Source: Pseudoluteimonas sp044226035
GTDB taxonomy: Bacteria; Pseudomonadota; Gammaproteobacteria; Xanthomonadales; Xanthomonadaceae
Reading direction: 5' to 3'
DNA: 64,000 nucleotides
NCBI GenBank assembly: GCA_044226035.1
Contig: JBGAHT010000003.1
Location: forward strand, 10,890 to 74,889
The notes beneath the pieces were generated by a model that had not been told where the DNA came from, did not search any database, and saw nothing but the letters and a program-made list of their open reading frames with translations. Below are positions 16,387 through 23,854 of this stretch, in pieces. The position numbers and the translations under genes are program-made. Each line of letters begins with the position of its first letter. Position 1 is the first letter of the stretch.

Positions 16387-17148
16387 ATGTCCCTGCGTGC
16401 CTTGCCCGCCCTGCAGGACAACTACGTCTGGCTGCTGGCCGACGACGCCGGACGGGCGCTTGTCGTCGATCCGGGCGAAGCCGCGCCGGTGCTGGCCGCG
16501 GCCGGCGGCCTCGACCTGGTCGCGGTGTTGCTGACCCACCACCACCCGGACCACATCGGCGGCACCGCCGAGCTGCTCCGCCGCTGGCCCGGGGCAGTGG
16601 TGTTCGCGCCCGAGGACGAACGCATCCCCGAACCCTGCCGCCGGGTCGTGGACGGCGAACGGATCGAAATCGGGCCCTGGGCGTTCGAGGTCCTCGCCGT
16701 GCCCGGCCATACCCGCAGCCACGTCGCGTACTTCGGCCAGGGCCTGCTGTTCTGCGGCGACACGCTGTTCAGCCTCGGCTGCGGCCGGTTGTTCGAAGGC
16801 ACGCCGGCGCAGATGCACGCCTCGCTGTCGCGCCTGGCCGCATTGCCGCCGGACACGCGCGTGTGCTGCGGCCACGAATACACCGAGGCCAATGCGCGCT
16901 TCGCGCTCACGGTCGACGGATCCAATGCCGCGCTGCATCGCCATGCGGCGGCGGTCGAGGAACTGCGCGAAGCCGGAAATCCCAGCCTGCCTTCGACGCT
17001 GGCAATCGAACGGGCCTGCAATCCGTTCCTGCGCGTGGAGGCGGCGGACGTCCGCGCTGCCATCGAACGGCACCTCGGGCGCGCCACGAACGATGCGATC
17101 GAAGCCTTCGCCGCCTTGCGCGCGTGGAAGGACGGTTTCAGCGGATGA
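16387..17148 (+). CDS. gloB: Hydroxyacylglutathione hydrolase (glyoxalase II)
   Basis: A 253-residue binuclear metallo-hydrolase. The THHHPDHIGG motif supplies His51, His53, Asp55 and His56; further ligands are in VPGHTRSHVAYF, LFCGDTLFSLGCGRLFEGT and CCGHEYTEAN. The C-terminal glutathione-binding extension is present. It hydrolyses S-lactoylglutathione to lactate and glutathione, finishing methylglyoxal detoxification in the cytoplasm. Its stop overlaps the start of the lytic transglycosylase gene (ATGA). Confidence 0.95.
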   Translation: MSLRALPALQDNYVWLLADDAGRALVVDPGEAAPVLAAAGGLDLVAVLLTHHHPDHIGGTAELLRRWPGAVVFAPEDERIPEPCRRVVDGERIEIGPWAFEVLAVPGHTRSHVAYFGQGLLFCGDTLFSLGCGRLFEGTPAQMHASLSRLAALPPDTRVCCGHEYTEANARFALTVDGSNAALHRHAAAVEELREAGNPSLPSTLAIERACNPFLRVEAADVRAAIERHLGRATNDAIEAFAALRAWKDGFSG

Positions 17149-18329
17149 CACCGTCCCGGCCCGCGTACGCGTTCGCGATCCTGCTGCTGGCGGCCGCCTG
17201 CACGCGCACGCCTTCGCCGGAAGCCGCCGTCGCCGCGGCGCCGGCCAGCACGAACATCATCTTCGTCGAACCCGATCCGCCGGCGGTGTCGGTCTTGCCC
17301 GACGAGGCCCCGGACGCGATCGACGCCACCCGCAGCGGCAGCGACATCTACGCCGCGTTCGAGGACGGGCTCGCCGAACCCGGTTGCGAGGCCGGCGCCA
17401 GCACCCGCTGGCGTGCGCATTACGCCAACACCGCCGGCCGGCTCGCGAACGCGCGCGACGACGCGATGCCGCTGTTCGGCTACGTGGTGGATGCGATGCG
17501 CGCGCAACACCTGCCCACCGAGTACGCGCTGATCCCGTTCGTGGAAAGCCGCTACCACCCGGACGCGCGCAGCGACGGCGGCCCCGCCGGGCTGTGGCAG
17601 ATGATCGGAATCACCGCGCGCCGCCAGGGCGTGTCCATGCGCGCCGGATACGACGGCCGCCTGTCGCCGGTGGAATCCACGCGCGCGGCGGTGCGTTACC
17701 TGAAACTGCTGGACCGCACCTTCGCCGGCAACTGGCGCCTCGCGGCGATGGCCTACAACGCCGGCGAGGGCGCGGTGCTGGCCGCGTTGAAGCGCAGCGG
17801 CCACGGCGTGCGCGATGCCGACGCGGGCGCCGTCTCGGGGTTGTCCCCGATCACCCTCGCCTATCCGCGCAAGCTGCAGGCGCTGTCGTGCCTGCTGCAG
17901 GAAGCGCATGCCCGCGCCGCGTGGCAGGACGCCATCGACCGCCCGGTGCCGCTGCTGGTCGACATCCGCCTGCCCGCGGGCAGCGGTTCGCTGGACGCGT
18001 GGGCCACGCGCCACGGCCTCGACGCGCATGCGCTGCGGCGGATGAATCCCGCGTTCCCGCAAGGCGCGCTCGCCGGCCGCGTGCCCGACCTGCTCGCGCC
18101 GGCGCAGGCGCCGGCGTCGCAGCCGGTGCGGGCGTTCCTGCCGCGCACGCCGCCGATCGCGCGCGACAACGGCTGGTCGCGGCGCGTGCACGTGGTCGCG
18201 GCGGGAGAAACCCTCGCCGACATCGCCCATCGCAACGGGCTCGCCACGCGCGCCCTGGCCGCGCGCAACGGGCTCGAGGCCGACGACACCGTGCGCCCGG
18301 GAATGGTGCTCGACCTCGGCCGCGAGTAG
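17145..18329 (+). CDS. MltD-like membrane-bound lytic murein transglycosylase with LysM
   Basis: A 394-residue lipoprotein. The signal peptide ends in the lipobox LLAAAC (Cys19). A low-complexity linker follows, then an SLT domain with catalytic Glu134 in IPFVESRYHPDARSDGGPAG, LWQMIGITAR and MAYNAGEGAVL. A C-terminal LysM domain (VHVVAAGETLADIAHRNGLA) binds peptidoglycan. It cleaves the MurNAc-GlcNAc bond to form 1,6-anhydro ends. The gloB-mltD neighbourhood is conserved in gammaproteobacteria; the start overlaps gloB by four bases. Confidence 0.9.
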   Translation: MTPSRPAYAFAILLLAAACTRTPSPEAAVAAAPASTNIIFVEPDPPAVSVLPDEAPDAIDATRSGSDIYAAFEDGLAEPGCEAGASTRWRAHYANTAGRLANARDDAMPLFGYVVDAMRAQHLPTEYALIPFVESRYHPDARSDGGPAGLWQMIGITARRQGVSMRAGYDGRLSPVESTRAAVRYLKLLDRTFAGNWRLAAMAYNAGEGAVLAALKRSGHGVRDADAGAVSGLSPITLAYPRKLQALSCLLQEAHARAAWQDAIDRPVPLLVDIRLPAGSGSLDAWATRHGLDAHALRRMNPAFPQGALAGRVPDLLAPAQAPASQPVRAFLPRTPPIARDNGWSRRVHVVAAGETLADIAHRNGLATRALAARNGLEADDTVRPGMVLDLGRE

Positions 18330-18382
18330 CCGCGCGCGCCACGGCAAGGCACACTTGCGGCCTCGCAACGAGGAACAACGCC

Positions 18383-19177
18383 ATGGGATTCCTGCAGGGC
18401 AAGCGCGCACTGATCACCGGCATCGCCAGCCAGCGCTCCATCGCCAACGGCATCGCCGAGGCGATGCGCCGCGAAGGCGCCGAGCTCGCCTTCACCTACC
18501 AGAACGAGAAGCTGAAATCGCGGGTGGAGGATGCGGCGAAGGAATACGGTTCGGACATCGTGCTGCCGCTGGACGTGTCCAGCGACGCCGAGATCGACGC
18601 CTGCTTCGCCGAACTCGGCAAGCGCTGGGACGGGCTCGACATCCTCGTGCATTCGATCGGCTACGCCCCGCGCGAGGCGATCGACGGCGAATACCTCGAC
18701 GGCCTGACCCGCGAGAACTTCCGCATCGCCCACGACATCTCCGCGTACTCGCTGTCGGCGCTGGCCAAGGCCGCGCGGCCGATGATGAGGAACCGCGACG
18801 GCAGCATCCTCACCCTCAGCTACCTCGGCGCCGAACGCGCGCTGGCGAACTACAACGTGATGGGCGTGGCCAAGGCCGCGCTGGAAGCGAGCGTGCGCTA
18901 CCTCGCGCTGAACCTGGGACCGGAAGGCATCCGCGTGAACGCGATTTCGGCCGGCCCGATCAAGACCCTCGCCGCCGCCGGCATCGCCAACTTCCGCAAG
19001 ATGCTCGGCCACGTCGAATCGCACGCGCCGCTGCGGCGCACGGTGAGCATCGAGGACGTCGGCAACGTCGCCGCGTTCCTGTGCTCGGACCTGGCCGCGG
19101 GCGTGACCGGCGAAATCACCTACGTCGACGCCGGCTACAACATCCTCGGCATGACCGGCGTCGGCGACGAACACTGA
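18383..19177 (+). CDS. fabI: Enoyl-[acyl-carrier-protein] reductase FabI
   Basis: A 264-residue short-chain dehydrogenase-type enoyl-ACP reductase. The NADH-binding loop is GIASQRSIANGIA. The active site reads SYLGAERALANYNVMGVAKA, with the Tyr-x6-Lys arrangement that separates FabI from ordinary SDRs. The typical FabI flap TLAAAGIANFRKML is present. It performs the last reduction of each fatty-acid elongation cycle and is the triclosan-sensitive type. The gene stands alone after mltD and ends in a strong terminator. Confidence 0.96.
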   Translation: MGFLQGKRALITGIASQRSIANGIAEAMRREGAELAFTYQNEKLKSRVEDAAKEYGSDIVLPLDVSSDAEIDACFAELGKRWDGLDILVHSIGYAPREAIDGEYLDGLTRENFRIAHDISAYSLSALAKAARPMMRNRDGSILTLSYLGAERALANYNVMGVAKAALEASVRYLALNLGPEGIRVNAISAGPIKTLAAAGIANFRKMLGHVESHAPLRRTVSIEDVGNVAAFLCSDLAAGVTGEITYVDAGYNILGMTGVGDEH

Positions 19178-19195
19178 CGCGGGCATGCGCTCGCG

Positions 19196-19231
19196 CAACG
19201 AAAAACCCGGCTTTCGCCGGGTTTTTCGTTG
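19196..19231. terminator. Intrinsic terminator between fabI and ppiD
   Basis: Hairpin CAACGAAAAACCCGGC with a TTTC loop and GCCGGGTTTTTCGTTG. A and T tracts on both sides serve the two convergent genes. Confidence 0.92.
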
Positions 19232-19249
19232 TCGCATCGGCCGGTCCGG

Positions 19250-21235
19250 TTACAACCGGTCTTCGGCGACGCTGATCTTGGTCTTCCGGCGCAGTTCCTT
19301 GACGATCGACATCGCCTCGCCGTAGCCCGCGGCCTCGGCGATCTGCTGGCGCATCTGGATGCGCTGTTCGGGCGTGGCCTGGGCCGGGTCGCCGGGCGTC
19401 ACCTTGCTCACGACGAACACCACGAAGCGGCCGTCGGCCATGCGCGCCTTGCCGGCCGAGAGCTTGCCCTGCGCCGGAACCGGTGCGCGGAACATCGCGT
19501 CGGCGACGTCGATGTCGGGCACCGGCGCGCCGCGCGGCACGCCCGGGATGTTCGCCGCGGTCAATCCGCGCGCGGTGGCGAGGTCCTGCAACGGCTTGCC
19601 CGCGCGCACCTCGGCCAGCAGCGCCGTCGCCGCGGCGTCGGCGGCCTTGGCCGCGCGGTCGGCGCGGATCTCGGCGATGACGCGGTCGCGCACTTCGGCC
19701 AGCTTCAGCGCGCGCTCCGGCGCGTGCTGCGCGACGCGCACCAGCACGCTGTGTTCGGGCCCGACTTCGATCGGGTCGCTGACCGTGCCGTCCTCGATCA
19801 GGCTCTGGTTGAACGCGGATCGCAGCAGCATCGCGTTGCCGGCGAGCCCGGCCTTCGGGTCCGGGCGCGCGCCGCGCGCGATCGGCCCGAGCGTGCGCAC
19901 CGGCTGGCCGACGAGCTTGGCCGCGGGCGCCAGCGTGGTCGGGTTCTTCAGCACTTCGTCGACGACCTTGCCGGTGAGGTCGTTGTAGGCGCGATCGCGG
20001 TCGGCCTCGGCCTGTTCCTTGGCGAGCTGTTCGCGCACCTGTTCGAACGTGGCCTGCGTGCCGGTCTTGATCTCGCGCAACAGGATCACGTGCCAGCCGA
20101 ACTCGGTGCGCACCGGTGCGCTCACCTGGCCCGCCTGCATCGCGAACAGCGCGTCCTCGAACGGCTTGGGCATCGCGCCCTTCTCCACCCAGCCGAGGTC
20201 GCCGCCCGCGGCCTTGGAGCCGTCGTCGTCCGAATCCGCGCGCGCGAGCGCGGCGAAATCGGCGCCGGGCTGGCGCGCCTGCTCCGCGATCTTCTCCGCC
20301 TTGGCCTCGGCCGCCTTCCACGCCGCTTCGCCGGCGTTCGCATCGACCTTGACCAGGATGTGCGAGGCGAGGCGCTGGTTGGCCGCCACCGCATGCGCCT
20401 GTTGCTGCTGGAAGCGCTGGCGCAGCGCCTCTTCGGTCGGCGCCGGCACGGCCAGCCCGGACGCGTCCAGCTCGACGTATTCCAGCGTCACGGTTTCCGG
20501 CGCGCGGTAGGAGGCGGCGTGCGCCGCGTACCAGGCCTGCACCTGCGCATCCGTCACCGGCGTGGTGTCGGCCGCCGGCGGGTTCATCACCACGAAGCCC
20601 ACATCGCGGGTTTCGCCGGTCAGGCGCAGCAGCCGGTCGAGCTCGGCATCGGTCAGGAACGAGGATTCGGCGACCTGGGTCGGGACCAGCGACTGCTTGA
20701 GGCTCTCGCGCACGTCTTCCTGGAACTGGCGCGGCGAGCGCGGCGGAATCTGCGACTGCAGCATCAGCTGGTATTGCTGCGCGTTGAACTTGCCGCCGAC
20801 CTGGAACGCCGGGATGCTCTCGATCTGCTCGCGCACCTGCGCGTCGCCGACCGCGATGCCGCTGCGGTCCGCGGCCATGCGCAGGACACGCTGGTCGATC
20901 ATCGTGTCGAGCACCTTGCGCTTGTTGTCGATCGACTCGAACGCGGTCGCGTCGAACGCGTCGCCCTGCTGCGCGCGCTGCTGCTGGCGCGCCTGCTGGA
21001 ACTGGTTGTGGAACTCGTCGACGCCGATCTCGTCGCGCTGCCACAGCATCGTGACCGGCCAGAACGCCGGCGCGGACGGCCACCAGGCGGGCGGCGCCTC
21101 GATCTTGGCCGCGTAGTTGTCGTTGTTCTGGAACAGGTACTGTTCCATGCCGAAGAACGCGAACGGCACCACCAGCACCCCCAGCACGGCAGTGGCGAAC
21201 CAGCCGGAGGTTTTATCGCGGAGTTTCTGCAGCAT
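19250..21235 (-). CDS. ppiD: PpiD-like periplasmic peptidyl-prolyl isomerase/chaperone
   Basis: 661 residues. It is anchored by one N-terminal helix (TAVLGVLVVPFAFFGMEQYLF), followed by a SurA-N-like chaperone region (IGVDEFHNQFQQARQQQRAQ; MIDQRVLRMAADRSGIAV). A parvulin domain lies around residues 270-365 (ASHILVKVDANAGEAAW; GGDLGWVEKGAMPKPFEDAL; VRTEFGWHVILL), then a long C-terminal region. PpiD sits at the Sec translocon exit and assists periplasmic folding. Related genomes place it directly after hupB or after hupB plus tRNAs; here the ars island separates them. Confidence 0.93.
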   Translation of the reverse strand: MLQKLRDKTSGWFATAVLGVLVVPFAFFGMEQYLFQNNDNYAAKIEAPPAWWPSAPAFWPVTMLWQRDEIGVDEFHNQFQQARQQQRAQQGDAFDATAFESIDNKRKVLDTMIDQRVLRMAADRSGIAVGDAQVREQIESIPAFQVGGKFNAQQYQLMLQSQIPPRSPRQFQEDVRESLKQSLVPTQVAESSFLTDAELDRLLRLTGETRDVGFVVMNPPAADTTPVTDAQVQAWYAAHAASYRAPETVTLEYVELDASGLAVPAPTEEALRQRFQQQQAHAVAANQRLASHILVKVDANAGEAAWKAAEAKAEKIAEQARQPGADFAALARADSDDDGSKAAGGDLGWVEKGAMPKPFEDALFAMQAGQVSAPVRTEFGWHVILLREIKTGTQATFEQVREQLAKEQAEADRDRAYNDLTGKVVDEVLKNPTTLAPAAKLVGQPVRTLGPIARGARPDPKAGLAGNAMLLRSAFNQSLIEDGTVSDPIEVGPEHSVLVRVAQHAPERALKLAEVRDRVIAEIRADRAAKAADAAATALLAEVRAGKPLQDLATARGLTAANIPGVPRGAPVPDIDVADAMFRAPVPAQGKLSAGKARMADGRFVVFVVSKVTPGDPAQATPEQRIQMRQQIAEAAGYGEAMSIVKELRRKTKISVAEDRL

Positions 21236-21307
21236 CGTGCGGAATCGGGCCTGGGACGAAGCCCGCGAGTTTAGCCTGCGCGGGCCGGGCGTGCAGGCCG
21301 GAAACGA

Positions 21308-21334
21308 AGAAAGGCGCCCGGGGGGCGCCTTTCG
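21308..21334 (-). terminator. Original terminator of tRNA-Asp, now cut off by the island
   Basis: Hairpin GAAAGGCGCC / GGCGCCTTTC around a G run. On the minus strand it lies about 12 bases beyond the tRNA 3' end copy at 21346, where a tRNA terminator would be. The intact tRNA-Asp is now 5.6 kb away. Confidence 0.7.
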
Positions 21335-21345
21335 CGAAAAACCAG

Positions 21346-21363
21346 TGGCGGAGTGGACGGGAC
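21346..21363. repeat. Left attachment site of the island
   Basis: TGGCGGAGTGGACGGGAC, identical to the last 18 bases of tRNA-Asp as seen on the plus strand. The rest of the tRNA is missing here. Confidence 0.93.
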
Positions 21364-21449
21364 ACTCTCGAAAGTGTCCAAGCAACCACACCGCGCCTAG
21401 CCTTTCACGCCCGAGCACTCGCGGAAGAGTGTCCAAGGAAGTGTCCAAC
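21359..21449. promoter_or_regulatory. Probable integrase arm-site cluster at the left end
   Basis: AGTGTCCAA(G/C) occurs three times (21373, 21428, 21440). The first forms a palindrome, GGACACT-CTCGAA-AGTGTCC, with an inverted copy at 21360-21379. Matching repeats (AGTGTCCAAGC at 26913, GGGTCCAAGC at 26902) lie inside the right end. Repeats beside both attachment cores fit arm-type binding sites for the integrase or excisionase; this is inferred from position and repetition only. Confidence 0.6.
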
Positions 21450-21489
21450 GAGCTTAGCACCCTTGCGCCCAGCTCCTTGCATCATTTCG

Positions 21490-21513
21490 ATATTTCTAAT
21501 AATATAGAAATAT
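21490..21513. promoter_or_regulatory. Probable ArsR operator
   Basis: A perfect 9-base dyad, ATATTTCTA-ATAATA-TAGAAATAT, overlaps the arsR start codon. It is strongly AT-rich and of the size bound by ArsR dimers, so autorepression relieved by arsenite is expected. AT-rich DNA here may also hold the -10 element. Confidence 0.8.
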
Positions 21514-21868
21514 GAAGAACGATACCGCTGTCGCCCTCCTGTCCGCGCTTGCCCAAGAAACGCGCCTGTCCGTGTTCCGCCTGCTAGTCGAGCAGGGTCC
21601 AGAAGGCTTGCCGGCTGGGCAGATTGCCGAACGGCTGGAACTCGCACCGGCAACCCTGTCATTCCACTTGAAGGAACTGACAACAGCAGGTCTCACCGTG
21701 CCCCAGCAAGAGGGGCGGTTCGTCATCTATTCGGCCAACTTCGACGCCATGGACGGCCTGCTGTCTTTCCTGACCAAGAACTGTTGCGCGGGCTCCTCCT
21801 GTGAAGTGTCCGCCCAGCCATGTGCCAAACCCACCAAACCCACCAAACCCAGCAAGGTGCCCGCATGA
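21512..21868 (+). CDS. arsR: ArsR-family arsenite-responsive repressor
   Basis: A 118-residue winged-helix repressor. The helix-turn-helix covers about residues 34-62 (AGQIAERLELAPATLSFHLK). A vicinal Cys pair, Cys91-Cys92, with Cys97 and Cys104 near the C-terminus resembles the arsenic-binding cysteines of the C-terminal-site ArsR types rather than the classical CVC in the DNA-binding helix. The tail carries a Lys/Pro/Thr repeat (KPTKPTKPSK). It is the first gene of the ars operon, and a perfect dyad overlaps its start. Confidence 0.93.
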   Translation: MKNDTAVALLSALAQETRLSVFRLLVEQGPEGLPAGQIAERLELAPATLSFHLKELTTAGLTVPQQEGRFVIYSANFDAMDGLLSFLTKNCCAGSSCEVSAQPCAKPTKPTKPSKVPA

Positions 21869-22338
21869 AACGCATGCATGTCCATGTGTCCGTCAAGGAC
21901 TTGTCCGAAAGCATCCGGTTCTATTCCAGTCTGTTTGCCACAGGCCCCACCGTCGAAAAACACGACTATGCCAAGTGGATGTTGGACGACCCGCGCGTCA
22001 ACTTCGCCATTTCCACCCGTGCCGATGCCGTGGGCGTCAACCATCTAGGCATCCAGACCGAGAACGCCGAAGAACTGGCACAGATTGAACAGCGCGCCCG
22101 CGTGGCTAACATCGCCAGCCAGCCGGAGCCAAATGCCAACTGTTGTTATGCGCACTCGGACAAGCACTGGTTGGAGGATCCGCAAGGCGTGGTCTGGGAA
22201 GCCTTCCACAGCATGGGAGAAATCCCCGTCTATGGCGCAGGGCGTGAACAAAACGCCGAACGGTCCGCGTGTTGCGCCCCGCCTTCGTCTGTCTCTTCGA
22301 CTGGCGTCTCTTGCGGTGCGGGCTCGGAGTGTTGCTGA
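21865..22338 (+). CDS. arsI: ArsI-like organoarsenical C-As lyase (ArsI/CadI VOC family)
   Basis: 157 residues of the vicinal oxygen chelate fold. It begins MKRMHVHVSVKDLSESIRFYS, with GVNHLGIQTE in the middle. The diagnostic NCCYAHSDKHWLEDPQGVVW carries the vicinal Cys93-Cys94 that bind trivalent arsenic in ArsI. A Cys-rich tail (SACCAPP ... CGAGSECC) follows. ArsI uses Fe(II) and oxygen to break the C-As bond of methylarsenite and aromatic arsenicals, releasing arsenite. It overlaps arsR and arsC by a few bases. The related CadI name is possible, but the ars setting favours ArsI. Confidence 0.88.
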   Translation: MKRMHVHVSVKDLSESIRFYSSLFATGPTVEKHDYAKWMLDDPRVNFAISTRADAVGVNHLGIQTENAEELAQIEQRARVANIASQPEPNANCCYAHSDKHWLEDPQGVVWEAFHSMGEIPVYGAGREQNAERSACCAPPSSVSSTGVSCGAGSECC

Positions 22339-22832
22339 TGAACCCCAAGCCTTACAACATCCTTTTTCTATGCACCGGAAACAGCGCCAGAAGCATCATG
22401 GCGGAGGGGCTGGTCAATCTCCTCTCGGCGGGGCGCTTCAAGGGGTTCAGCGCAGGAAGCAACCCGACCGGAACCGTCAACCCGTTCGCGCTTGAAACCC
22501 TCCGCAACCTCGGGTGCGATACGAGCGGAATGTCGAGCAAGAGTTGGGATGTCTTCGCCACTCCCGACGCGCCCCGCATGGACTTCGTGATTACCGTCTG
22601 CGATAACGCCGCTGGCGAGGCCTGCCCGTTCTGGCCAGGCTCCCCTATGACTGCCCATTGGGGATTTCCTGACCCGTCGCACATTGAAGGCGATGACGAA
22701 ACCAAGCGCGTCGCCTTCAGCAAGACCGCGCAAGACATTGCGCACCGTCTGCGTCTGTTTCTTTCCCTGCCCGTGGACAAACTCGACCGCCTGTCCATTC
22801 AACAGGAGTTGCGCGAGTTAGGAACCACATGA
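22338..22832 (+). CDS. arsC: Arsenate reductase, LMW-phosphatase type
   Basis: A 164-residue enzyme of the low-molecular-weight protein-tyrosine phosphatase fold. The catalytic P-loop is Cys12-TGNSA-Arg18. Other family segments are FSAGSNPTGTVNPFALETL, FVITVCDNAAGEACPFWPG and AHWGFPDPSHIEG. It reduces arsenate to arsenite using thioredoxin or glutaredoxin. Cys residues at ~95 and ~101 (CDNAAGEAC) are likely in the relay. It starts one base into the arsI stop codon and overlaps aqpS by four bases. Confidence 0.93.
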   Translation: MNPKPYNILFLCTGNSARSIMAEGLVNLLSAGRFKGFSAGSNPTGTVNPFALETLRNLGCDTSGMSSKSWDVFATPDAPRMDFVITVCDNAAGEACPFWPGSPMTAHWGFPDPSHIEGDDETKRVAFSKTAQDIAHRLRLFLSLPVDKLDRLSIQQELRELGTT

Positions 22833-23500
22833 CCTCGCTCCCTCGTCGCCTATTGGCCGAGGCTCTTGGCACGGCCATTCTTCTGGCCGTAGTCGTGGGC
22901 TCGGGCATCATGGCCGATCGTCTAGCAGGAGGAAACGACGCCATCGCATTGCTGGCAAATGCGCTTGCCACGGGTTGCGCCCTGTTCGTCCTCATCCTGA
23001 TGTTTTGCCCTGTATCTGGCGCTCACTTCAATCCCGCGGTTTCCGTGGCCATGGCATTGAAGGGCACTCTTGGCAGGCAAGACGCCGTGGCCTATATCGT
23101 TGTTCAACTGGCGGGAGCGTTGGCGGGCGTCGCCATTGCCCATGTCATGTTTGATTTACCACTGTTCACAGCGTCAACCCACGCTCGCGACGGCATGGGT
23201 CAGGTATTGAGCGAGTTCGTAGCCACCTTCGGACTTCTCCTGACCATTCTGATGGTGGGTCGACAAGGCGTCATGGCAACGGCGTTGGCGGTCGGATGCT
23301 TCATCACAGCCGGATATTGGTTTACGGCATCCACATCGTTCGCCAATCCGGCCGTTTCACTGGCGCGCGCGTTCTCCGACACTTTCGCAGGCATTCGCAT
23401 CGACGGCGTTCCGTGGTTCGTTCTTGCGCAACTGTGCGCCGTTCCCATCGCCATCGGCGTCGAAAAACTGTTGACCACTCCACAGATGCCGAAGGCTTGA
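22829..23500 (+). CDS. aqpS: AqpS-type aquaglyceroporin of the ars operon
   Basis: A 223-residue membrane protein of six helices with two half-helix NPA motifs, in SGAHFNPAVSVA (NPA 68-70) and SFANPAVSLARAF (NPA 173-175). Channels of this type in ars operons let arsenite formed inside the cell flow out down its gradient. They replace the ArsB or Acr3 pump; the Sinorhizobium AqpS system is the known example. No pump gene is in this island. It is the last gene of the tightly overlapping arsR-arsI-arsC-aqpS set. Confidence 0.9.
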   Translation: MTSLPRRLLAEALGTAILLAVVVGSGIMADRLAGGNDAIALLANALATGCALFVLILMFCPVSGAHFNPAVSVAMALKGTLGRQDAVAYIVVQLAGALAGVAIAHVMFDLPLFTASTHARDGMGQVLSEFVATFGLLLTILMVGRQGVMATALAVGCFITAGYWFTASTSFANPAVSLARAFSDTFAGIRIDGVPWFVLAQLCAVPIAIGVEKLLTTPQMPKA

Positions 23501-23562
23501 CGCCTTGCGGTTTTCCAATGGTGCGCTATGAAAAAGGCTCCCCCACAGAAAGGAGCCACCAT

Positions 23563-23808
23563 ATGGCGAAGAAAAAAGCCCCCACACTTCCCGAGCAACT
23601 GCGCAAACTGGCCGACGACATCGAGGAGGCCACCAAGCCGAGACACCTTCAGACACCGGAGGCCATGTTGGCCGAGTTCAACCAGAAGAGTTTCAAACAG
23701 CGGTTGATGGAACGACGCGAGCGACTTGCCAACGAGAACGACGAAAGAGGCGAAGGCGACGGAAACCCCGCAACCCTTCGACCTATACGACGACCACGAG
23801 CCCGCTGA
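23563..23808 (+). CDS. Small charged protein of unknown function in the ars island
   Basis: Not recognised. 81 residues beginning MAKKKAPTLPEQLRKLADDI, very rich in Lys, Arg and Glu, mostly helical, with no Cys and no membrane segment. The ATG has a good AGGAG (23551-23555), but that SD lies in the right arm of a possible hairpin (GGCTCC 23536-23541 with GGAGCC 23552-23557). It may be a small DNA-binding or excisionase-like protein, since it sits between the ars operon and the recombinase genes; this is a guess from charge and position. A strong terminator follows. Confidence 0.6.
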   Translation: MAKKKAPTLPEQLRKLADDIEEATKPRHLQTPEAMLAEFNQKSFKQRLMERRERLANENDERGEGDGNPATLRPIRRPRAR

Positions 23809-23817
23809 CAGCGTGCG

Positions 23818-23854
23818 AAGGCCCCCGATTGTTAGCGCAATCGGGGGCCTTTTC
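23818..23854. terminator. Bidirectional terminator between the small gene and recombinase
   Basis: Hairpin AAGGCCCCCGATTG with a TTAGCG loop and CAATCGGGGGCCTT, followed by a T-rich run. The loop contains the TAA stop of the minus-strand recombinase gene, so the element serves both convergent transcripts. Confidence 0.88.

Noticed and set aside
21309..21333. Terminator assigned to ppiD
   Set aside because: ppiD starts, not ends, near here and is on the minus strand; position fits the old tRNA-Asp terminator instead.
22829..23500. Assignment of the ars-linked channel as AqpZ
   Set aside because: Its filter region and second NPA context differ from the true AqpZ at 60353, and it is embedded in an ars operon.
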